In this document: piece by piece, positions 55,434-64,000 of the stretch
Layout: each line of letters starts with the position of its first letter
Position numbering within the stretch: the first letter of the stretch is position 1
Source: Zanthoxylum bungeanum
Lineage: Eukaryota; Streptophyta; Magnoliopsida; Sapindales; Rutaceae
Assembly (NCBI GenBank): GCA_019454045.1
Contig: SKCR01036105.1
Location: 124,001 to 188,000 of the forward strand
Reading direction: 5' to 3'
DNA: 64,000 nt
Made by a program: the position numbers and the translations under genes
Notes under the pieces: model-generated
What the model was told of the DNA's origin: nothing
The model's input: only the letters and a program-made list of their open reading frames with translations
The model's database searches: none

Positions 55434-55499
55434 AGATTTGTAGAATGAGAGATCATTGCTTGTTATGAATCACTGAGGCCACATGGTAGGCGTCAAATT

Positions 55500-56270
55500 A
55501 TAGACGCTGAACTTCACTTTCGGACTACAACTGAGAATTTGTATGTGAGGGCACTAACGTCCTGCCAAACAAAGGCAAGTGAGTGAGGAGTAACTATTCA
55601 CCGATGTGGTGGACACCGTAGACACTCCGACACTTAAGTAAGTGATAGTAATGAATAAAAAGAGAGAAGAAAAAGGTTAAGGGTTATCATGGTCTTCGTA
55701 GTTTGATTTTCATAAAGGCGATATGCTTATGTTTTAGAGAATGATGAGTACTTTGAGAACTCGACTGTGTGAGAGCCAAAGCTCTTGAGTGCCTCAATCC
55801 CTTGGACCCCCTCCCCATTTATAGGTTATGAAAGTAGCCTCTTAGTCGGTTTAGGATTCATTCCATTAGGAGATGGTAGTGGAGTCGTGATTTTATTAAG
55901 AATGCTTAGATGTCCTGAGATTAAGTGGAATCCCAATTGTATTTGGATTGGTCCAAATACTTAGTCTCCTTATTGGAAAATGGACTATGGCTAATAATAT
56001 CAACTTAGACATCGTATAACATAGTATGCGATTATTTAGAGGACTTTTGGGTCGTATGGGCCTCCTACTACTGTGGGTATTCAGGCATGAGCCCTATTTA
56101 TGAGTCATGTGCAGACCCATCTTCCAGTCACTGGAATTCGTGTGAATTGGGCAGTTCATAATGCTATTTTGGGCCAGATGAAGGCCACAAGTTATGTTTT
56201 AGTGCAAGTCTGATACGTGAGTCTGAGACATAATGATATTTGGGTCTCTAACCCAAATTTGGCCCGTACA
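55500..56270 (-). repeat. 5' LTR of the decayed Tat-type element
   Basis: Begins TGTACGGGCCAAATTTGGG on the minus strand (compare TGTTTGGGCCAAAATTGG at 16539) and ends near 55500. Just inside, 55479-55499 carries the decayed primer site TTTGACGCCTACCATGTGG. Words such as GGAGTGTCTACGG and TCCACCACATCGG align with the young element's LTR. The partner LTR is absent. Confidence 0.75.
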
Positions 56271-56559
56271 GTGGCTTAGGGGATGGTCATGCCATCTCCT
56301 GCCAGTCACGTCCCAAATATAATGTGATGTGAAAGTTTTTTACTTGGTTTAGCAACTACGTCTATATCCAAGCCTTAAGTCCGCTCATTTGAGGATTCAA
56401 TATACCATTTGAACTTCATGAGTGTCAACCAAACTGCTATATTATTCTTTTCGGGCTCGAAGATGACGGACATGGATAAATTTTTTACAATTTTCTTTGA
56501 TGGATTGAAGACGATGTAAGTGTTTGGATTATAAAGAAATGGAGAACAAAGCTCCAACA
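56271..56559. other. spacer without recognisable gene
   Basis: Nothing supportable seen; only short reading frames. Confidence 0.4.
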
Positions 56560-57262
56560 ATGAACAAACTCATCAATGAGAAAATAATATAAGTTTAAGT
56601 ATTTGATTTGAGCTTGATTTTGGATAAACAAGTTTAGAGCTCTTTCGATGATCAAAAGATGAAATATAAATAAAGTTAGAAATGTTTAATCAAGAGAAAA
56701 ACACCACAAGCACTTCAATTTATATTTATCATTGAAAACTAATTGTTATGGCAGTTTCTGTCAAGTTCGGTCAACCTAAGATGTATGGTTTGGTCGACCT
56801 AATAGTTGACGTGGCATATGATCGTTGGACGTTCGGTCGATCTAAGTCCAGTACGCTGTTGAATTCAAACAATGACTTTCTCATTAATATAAAATATATC
56901 TTTAAAAATTTATAAGTTTGAAAACATTATTCTTTTAAGATCAAACCAAGCTTTTAATTTTTGATGAAAACATGCAATTTTATAAGTTACGCACAAGAAA
57001 AAAATTCATTTAAAATCTTAAGTGCTTATCATGCATGATCCTACTTAACAAGCATATAAAAAATGAAAATGATATACCATAATCTATTCTTCTTCATTCT
57101 TGAATTTTATTGATCTATACTTTTGATTCTTTCGTTCTTGAGCTCATTTTTTATACTTGCATTTCATGATTTTCCATGTCGGGAGCTTTTACTAAAATAC
57201 TATTGATGTATGATTTGTTATAATCAAAATTAATATGGGACATGAGACCAAAAAGGTTAACA
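56560..57262 (-). mobile_element. copia LTR, minus orientation (TGTTAACC start)
   Basis: LTR start TGTTAACC at 57262, preceded on the minus strand by TCATCATCAAAAAGGGGGA, the usual copia 3' end and purine tract. The middle has GGTCGACC-type words (56790-56840). The lower boundary is approximate. The same family occurs at 34113-35720. Confidence 0.6.
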
Positions 57263-58100
57263 ATTCCCCCTTTTTGATGATGACAAATACTAATACATTT
57301 TGTCAATTCAAAGCACTCAAAAGCACAATTACTAGTGAAATAAACTTTTTTTCACATGGAAAATGTCATTAATCATGGAAAACAAACTCATATAGATAAA
57401 TTTAAGACATACGAGTTTCAAGCACCATTCTTGAATTTTCTTAAATACTACTATTGATTCCTTTGATCTCAAGCTTCTTTTTTAATACTTGCACTTCATG
57501 ATTTTCCATGTCGGGGTGTTTTTAATAAAATATAATTGATATGTGGTTTGTTATTATCAAAATCAAAATAACATATGAGACTGAAAATGTCAACAATCTC
57601 TCTCTTTTTGATAATGACAAATACTCGTGTATTTTGTCAATTCAAAACATTCAAAAACACCATTACAAGTGAAATAAATATACGCTCACATGGCTTATAT
57701 TAACTAATCATGGAAAACAATCTCATATAGATAAACAATTTTACGGATATGAGTTTCAAGCATCATTCTTGAATTTTGTTAAGCTCTATTCTTGATTCAT
57801 TCGATCTCGAGCTCCCTTTTTATGCTTGCACTTTATGATTTTCCATGTCAAGTGCCTTTACTAAAATATCATTGATACATGGTTTGTTATCATCAAAATT
57901 AACATTAAGGCATGAGACTAAAAAAGTCAACAATCTATTCTTTTTTGATGATGGAAAACACTTATGTATTTTGTCAAGTCAAAATACTTAAAAAGACAAT
58001 TACTAGTGAAATAAATATATGTTCACATATCACATGTTCACTAGTCATTGAAAAGAAGCTCATATAGATAAAATAATTTTAAGCATATGAGTTTCAAGCA
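57095..58100 (-). repeat. three tandem 332-337-bp units carrying LTR-start and purine-tract modules
   Basis: CATTCTTGAATTTT starts units at about 57095, 57427 and 57764. Each unit has a GTCAACAAT or GTTAACAAT junction (57262, 57595, 57932) and the following TTTTTGATGATGACAAA-like word, so the 3' end of the interior plus the LTR start is present three times, with divergence between units. Confidence 0.75.
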
Positions 58101-58117
58101 ATCAACCACAATCAAAA

Positions 58118-60490
58118 TGTTGGGGTTATATTCGGCGGAAGCGTAGTTCAGGCGAAATTATAGTTTAAATTTTTTTAAACTTACCGAATAAGTTATTCAA
58201 TATCCCATATGAATAATTCATTCTTATTTCACCTTAACATTTTATTCGATATCGAATAACGATATAAATAATTTAGAAAATATTTTTCTGTAAAATAGCA
58301 TAAAACACATTTACGATCGAACCGACCAACCAATACTACACGGGGCTGCCCATGTCAACCCCAATAGTACTTGGGCAGTTCATGGACTGTCCGAACAGTG
58401 ACCAATTCAATGTTTGAGCAGCCTTTACCCGGTTAGCTCAAAATTCACCTGATAACACCGTTTTCACGTATTTTCACTCCGAAATAATTTAGGGCAATTA
58501 TTCTAAATCCCAATACACATATAATATATTTAAATAACATATTTTTCATCATAAAATTTTTAAAATTTCCAAATATGATCTGGATATATAAAAATTCATT
58601 TTTCATGCCTTAAATCCAACTTTTCTTAACATAAATCTAATTAATCACAACATCAAAGCCTCCACAAATGAAGAACTCAAGAATAATTCTAGGTATTATT
58701 AGAGTGGGCATAACACCCTAGAATGAAGACCAATCGTCATATGATAAAAATTGAATTAATATTACCTAATATTGATCAATATAAATTCACACATGCATCT
58801 AACCACAAAATCCATCAACCAAATAAAAAATCCCCAAATTTTAGAGTGAAAAAGAGTTTCTAAAATATTTGTATCACACAAGAACAATAAAATAATTTTT
58901 TTAGGTTAAAAATATTAAAGATTACCTTTAATCTTCAAACTTTATTCAAGTTTTTACTCTTATCTTGATTCTTTCTCTCTACTATCTTTGTTGTATTTTC
59001 TAAAGTTGAAGTTAGCTAGGTTTCTAAACAACTCACAAAAGAAAATTAATTTTTCCTTTTATACTACATATTGGCGTGAGCTAGGGAGGGATTTTTGATA
59101 ATTTTAAATTCAATTAATTTAATTAAATATCAAGTTAAATTTATCAAAATCAATCTGAACACTCTAACCTTTAAAAACCATGCCATTATTAACCAAAAAT
59201 AATTAAACATATTACATAATAATTATGAAATATAGATTTTATTTAATTATTTAAATATCTAAATAAATAATTACTATATATGTATTTTTATTTACACTAA
59301 ATAAAAAAATACATATATTAATCACATGTGTCAAAAACTCATTTGGCAATTAATTAATATGTATCTAATCAAATTTTGTATCAAATATAAATACACATTA
59401 ATTATAAATTGATCGAAATGCCCCTAAACATGTGTAGTTTCGTTTAACCGTTAAACGATTTGAATTAACTCATTTAATCCGAGATAGTATTATGAATAAT
59501 CTGTATTATTCATAACGCATTGCCCAAGTGCTCAACGACTACACTTCATATTGTGAGACTCTCTAACTTCATGTTTATTCGTCATAAAATTCAATTTCGT
59601 GTCCATAATTCACCCACTCATAAATTATGACGACCATAAATAATCTCGTTAAACTATCCATATTATACCATGGATATTTATGGGAATGTCAAATCCCTGA
59701 GGTATAAAATAGTCAACTTATAAATTTACAATCTTTATATAACACTCGGAACTCGCTTCTACACTGTACCATGGTTTTAACAGATCACAATCACGTGCAT
59801 GATTCCTATGCCATGTACACATGACTGATAGATCCTATCTGATACTTACATGATATCATTAGCATGAGTCCACACCCACAGAATAGTAGGAAGTCTAATC
59901 TAAATAGATCGGTGACATGACTGCCATCAAAGTGGAGAGGATAACTCATATATCTACAATGGTATCTCAAGTCGAAGGACCAGAATGCTACTCTACTCGT
60001 GAAGATTCATATTGATGTTGGTGTACCATCTATTAGGAAATCTCCGTTGAGTCGTTCAGTGTTTATCAAATAAATATCTACACATCTATACGAGTCTCTC
60101 GAGACTCATAATTCATTGGGATAAACTATCAAACCAAATCTTGATATACGAAATATACTGATCTTGGCAGATTTTACTTACCGATCTGTGTTAGTAAATA
60201 TTGACTATGAATTTTATTTGAGAAAATACACTTATAATGACACTTCCCAATATCAATTACAAACTACGTTGTAACTGCGTACTACATTGTAAATCATGGG
60301 GTCTTTGTCTAATATGTACATATCACTAAATCAGATTTAGTTTCAATCTAATCTATATTAGATTGAATACATATAAAAAAGACAAGAGGTGTTACCATAA
60401 ATAGTAATATTATACAAAAATATATTATTTGTATTCATGTATTAGATATAGATACAATCTTGATTGGCGCTTTGAGCACCAATCCTAACA
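58118..60490 (-). mobile_element. 2373-bp copia-type 3' LTR, minus orientation
   Basis: TGTTAGGATTGG at 60490 (minus) to AACCCCAACA at 58118. Just upstream on the minus strand is the purine tract AGAGCAAGTGAGAGAAAT (60491-60508). Homologous to insertion A at 52742-55259. No coding region; the internal region upstream is not recognised as coding. Confidence 0.6.
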
Positions 60491-60508
60491 ATTTCTCTCA
60501 CTTGCTCT

Positions 60509-62713
60509 AATGTCAATCCACGATATCATATACACATCTCAATATGTATCTTATGTGCATGGCCCTCAAGAGCTCACCTGATACTTAAATGGTAGGCAAC
60601 AACGAGTAGGTTCGCTATTACACTTTGAGTTTTTCCAACAAACATAAACGTTTCATTTAGCCAGCAACATTCATATTTTGTAGAACCTAATTTCTACATC
60701 AATATAACTCAGATGCGACATCAATATTGTGCTACAGCTACTAAATTATCCAAGTATTTAGGGATCAAATCCAAAATATTATGCAGACACCCGCAAACAC
60801 AATACTAATATCAAAACTTATAATCTATACAGTCACTATGCAACTTCATAAGTCAATGCTTTATAAGTTGTAAATAATTCCACTCACACGGTAGGATCAT
60901 ACGTGACACTCCTATTGCATCTTTTCTGTCTTTATAAGACATAGACCGTCTAACATCACAATTAGACTCAAAAATAATTTGACTATAATAATATTCTTCA
61001 TGAATAAGAAACTCGTTCTTAATATCTCAAAGATAACAAAGAACATATTTCAAGACTCATCCTATGGTCTACATCGTATCAAAATATCTCGTAACAATTA
61101 CGATTAAATTGATATCTTTAATCACACATAATACAATATTCATTATGCAATCATCCTATGAATGTATAAGATTGACTAGACATTCTAATAAATTTTTTTC
61201 GACTATGGAATCATCCTTTACGAAAGATGAATACTATATATAAGAGACACTATCTGTTAGATAGTTATATTAACTGTCACACAGATAGTCATATTGTGTC
61301 TTTTTATTAGATCAATTCTAATTAAATCTAAGCACATGTGTGAATAAAAATTTTGTAACATCAATATTTACTTCCCTTAATAGAAAAGATGTTACAAAAT
61401 GAAAGGTTAAATGCCTATTTAAAAAATTGTAACTTCTAAATTAAATCCAAAGGTTTCCAAAACCCAAATTTAGAAATTACTATCTTAACCTTTTCATTTA
61501 ATTATATCTAATATAATTAAATCACATGTGTTTAAATATAATATATTTAATAAAACCATATATTAACTTTTAATATAATGTTTCAAGTGTGACATAATAA
61601 TATTATTAATCATATTAATAATATTTATACCTTTGTGAGTATATAATTGGACTATCCAATAATATTAAATCTGCTACAGTATATCGAGCTAGCACGGGGA
61701 CCAAATGGACCTACGGTTCCGAGCTTCAATAATCTCGAAATATTAATTAAGCTCTTAATTAAAAATTCCGAATTATTAACTCCGGGTTATTCCACTAAAA
61801 ACTCGAAATTGCACTCGTGTTGCCGTAGATGATATATTAAGCCGAACCAAGTCGATGTCCATCAATATAGTCACTACATATAGATTAACCCTTAACGAAT
61901 ATCTCGTAATTAGAGCCTGGTCATAATGTCTGTTATACCCCTCTAATTATTTTTACCTTAAGTACCATTGATTCTCTAATGAATGATTTATTCATAACAA
62001 TTATGAATTTTAATCTTTCTATTCGTAATAGAAAGACTTGAGCGCTCTAACCGTTCAAGTACCGAATAAACCCTTAAGAAAGATACCCCTCTACTTCTCG
62101 CAAGAAGGAGTGAACTTCATATCTATGTAAAACGTTCCCAGCTACACAATAGACCATGCCCCCAAAGTACGTAGCTATTGGTCGAGACTGCTACACCAAC
62201 CTCACCTTTGTAAATCAAAGGATATAGCCTGCCATGCAGGAGTTCGTAGTACACTCAGGATTAAGATCAATCCATATATGACCATCTAGTAGATCGAAAT
62301 GACTTTCTTTATTTAACGGATGTTATTAGAATGTCATTTCCATCTGGGTCCAGTCCTATATGATCACATCATACAAGGTGCCTCCATTCTCATGTCTCTA
62401 CATGGATGATCCCGAATCAAATTCGCCATACATATATAAAAATGACCGCAGCTATAGATAAACCACAAACAAAGTACCCGCTTTGTTTGCTATCTGTGGA
62501 CTATTTAAGATTAAAAACTTAAGGCTTAAATCCTCTTATGTATGACACTCATACACTAAGTCTGAAGGCACATAAGTAATCTAGGGTAATCAAGATAATT
62601 TATAATGTGCGAAAATTAAACAAACATTATGATAAATGAATAATGCATCATTTTATTTCAAAACAAATAAAGCCGTCTACATTACACGTAGCTCAATGGC
62701 ATACATCCCAACA
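60509..62713 (-). mobile_element. copia 3' LTR and unassigned leader sequence
   Basis: From 62714 downward the minus strand starts TGTTGGGATGTATGCC right after a purine tract, so an LTR begins there. Its lower end lies somewhere between about 60.5 and 61.4 kb and I could not fix it. TATA-like TCTTATATATAG is at about 61237-61248. No gene. Confidence 0.5.
61350..61400. repeat. 13-base inverted repeat with 25-base spacer
   Basis: ATTTTGTAACATC at 61350-61362 is the exact inverse of GATGTTACAAAAT at 61388-61400. It is AT-rich and could be chance, a hairpin, or two LTR ends. Confidence 0.5.
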
Positions 62714-63835
62714 ATCTCCCACTTGCACTAGAGCAAATGGGACATGTCACGTATTCCTAGACCATCTAGGTGACCTTCAAACACTTTAGCCGACAAGGTC
62801 TTTGTAAACAGATCGGCCAGGTTCTCTGTGGATGCAATCTTTGTGACAATAACGTCTCCTCTCTACACTATCTCCCTGATGAGATGATATTTCCTCTCTA
62901 TATGCTTTCCCCTCTTATGGCTTCTTGGATCTTTGGAGTTTGCCACTGCACCATTATTATCGCAATAAAGTGTGAGTGGTCTATCCATATATGGAACAAC
63001 TTCCTGATCTCCCAATAATTTACGGAGCCAGACTGCTTCCTTTGCTGCTTCACAAGCTGCTACATATTCAGCCTCCAAGGTGGAGTTAGCAATGTAAGAT
63101 TTCTTTATACTCCACCATACTATAGCCCCACCACCTAGAGTAAACACTGATCCGGAATATACAAGCATATAATCTCTCGTTCTCTTAAGATACTTGAGAA
63201 TATATTTCACAGCCACCTAGTGATCCAATCATGGGTTCGACTAAAACCTACTGACTACTCCCACTGTAAAACAGATGTCCGGTCTCGTGCATAACATAGC
63301 ATACATGAAAGTACCAATTGCTGAGGTATATGGGATATGTCTCATTTCCTCAACATCTTGAGGTGTCTTAGGAGACTTTTCCTTTGACAAATGAATTCCA
63401 TGCCGATAAGGCAAATTGCCTTTCTTGGAATTCTGCATCCTAAATGGCATAAGGATCTTGTCGATATATGATGCTTGAGACATAGCTAACATTCATTTCT
63501 TGCGATCCCGAAGTATCTGAATCCCAAGAACATAACTGGCCTCTCCCAAATCTTTCATTTGGAATTGGTTAGCTAGCCAAGTTTTCACGTCTGATAATAT
63601 CTTTACATCATTCCCAATGAGTAAAATATCATCGACATATAAAACAAGAAAAACCACCTTCATGTCAATGACGCGCTTGTATACACAAGGCTCATCAACA
63701 TTCTGCTCAAAATCATAAGACCTGATCGTGGTATCAAATCTTATATTCCAAGATCGAGATGCCTACTTAAGTCCATAAATGGACTTTTGCAGCTTGCAAA
63801 CCTTTTACTTTTAACCTTGGGTTATTGTAGGACAT
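62714..63835 (-). pseudogene. Ty1/copia reverse transcriptase C-terminus and RNase H
   Basis: In order on the minus strand: LVLYVDDILLIGND (catalytic YVDD) near 63640, MLAMSQASYIDKIL at 63492, and RPDICFTVGVVSRF. Then RNase H: GGGAIVWWSIKKS, TLEAEYVAACEAAKEAVWL, LYCDNNGAVANSKD. After a stop comes VTKIASTENLADLFTKTL. A purine tract (AAGTGGGAGAT) precedes the LTR at 62714. Stops after VVSRF and REIV break it; upstream pol is missing beyond about 63835. Confidence 0.85.
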
Positions 63836-64000
63836 ATAAATCGGTGACGCTGTTCCGGGCTCGCAGCCCGGTCGAGAGTACGGAGTAGCCCGCATATGAC
63901 TAAAACGAAGAAATAAAATGGAGTCGCCACCCAGTGTGAACTGGGAAATGATTTAAGGCCGCACTCACCCCTCACAAGGGAAGACCTCAAACCATTGGGT
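63836..64000. other. start of an unassigned element cut by the window edge
   Basis: Contains GGGCTCGCAGCCCGG, AAAATGGAGTCGCCACC (a word common in some plant LTR elements) and CACTCACCCCTCACAAGG, which resembles the repeat family at 120-900. It abuts the copia fragment abruptly, so it may be an insertion edge. Confidence 0.4.

Overview
This window is nuclear DNA of a flowering plant, most likely a dicot. It is AT-rich, its one intact gene has GT-AG introns, and almost everything else is layered transposable-element sequence of plant type (Ty1/copia, Ty3/gypsy Tat and chromovirus lineages, hAT-type and other non-autonomous DNA elements, foldbacks). No RNA gene, CRISPR array or bacterial-type operon was seen.

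The single intact protein-coding gene is UMP synthase on the minus strand (25039-31329). It has six exons and encodes 481 residues, with an orotate phosphoribosyltransferase half followed by an OMP decarboxylase half. Its 2.86-kb first intron is enlarged by at least two DNA-type insertions. Two other host-gene traces are broken fragments: a dymeclin-like piece (about 7211-7381) and a RAD5/HLTF-like RING piece (about 9728-10033).

Layout. 1-2780: repeats and LTR-like sequence with no gene. 2782-6960: decayed copia element, minus strand, with a CG-rich array in its presumed LTR. 7000-14300: gene fragments, two hAT-type elements with perfect 8-bp target duplications, a CACTA-like end and a decayed gypsy-like leader/LTR. 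14800-16279: two more elements, one a perfect-TSD hAT. 16539-23542: a young, complete Tat-lineage element (633-bp LTRs, GACTC duplication) that has gag but no pol. It carries an antisense, intron-containing ORF and a 99-bp tandem array. 23768-24149: DNA element. 25039-31329: UMP synthase. 31690-35720: AT-rich foldback and a copia LTR invaded by two 309-bp foldback MITEs. 36145-45566: 9.4-kb LARD-like element on the minus strand (2.7-kb LTRs, ACTTT duplication, Met-i PBS, PPT, no pol), inserted in another LTR that appears to resume at 45567. 48610-56270: decayed Tat-lineage element on the minus strand, split by two solo-LTR-like insertions. 56560-60490: copia LTR with a tripled 3'-end module, then a 2.4-kb LTR. 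60491-63835: copia LTR and RT/RNase H remnant. 63836-64000: fragment resembling the first 900 bases.

How the parts work together: only UMP synthase has an inferable cell function (last two steps of de novo UMP synthesis). The other coding stretches are element genes and are almost all broken. The most unusual item is the Tat-type element at 16539-23542. A second, host-like observation is that several unrelated LTR families here carry short CG-rich palindromic tandem cassettes.
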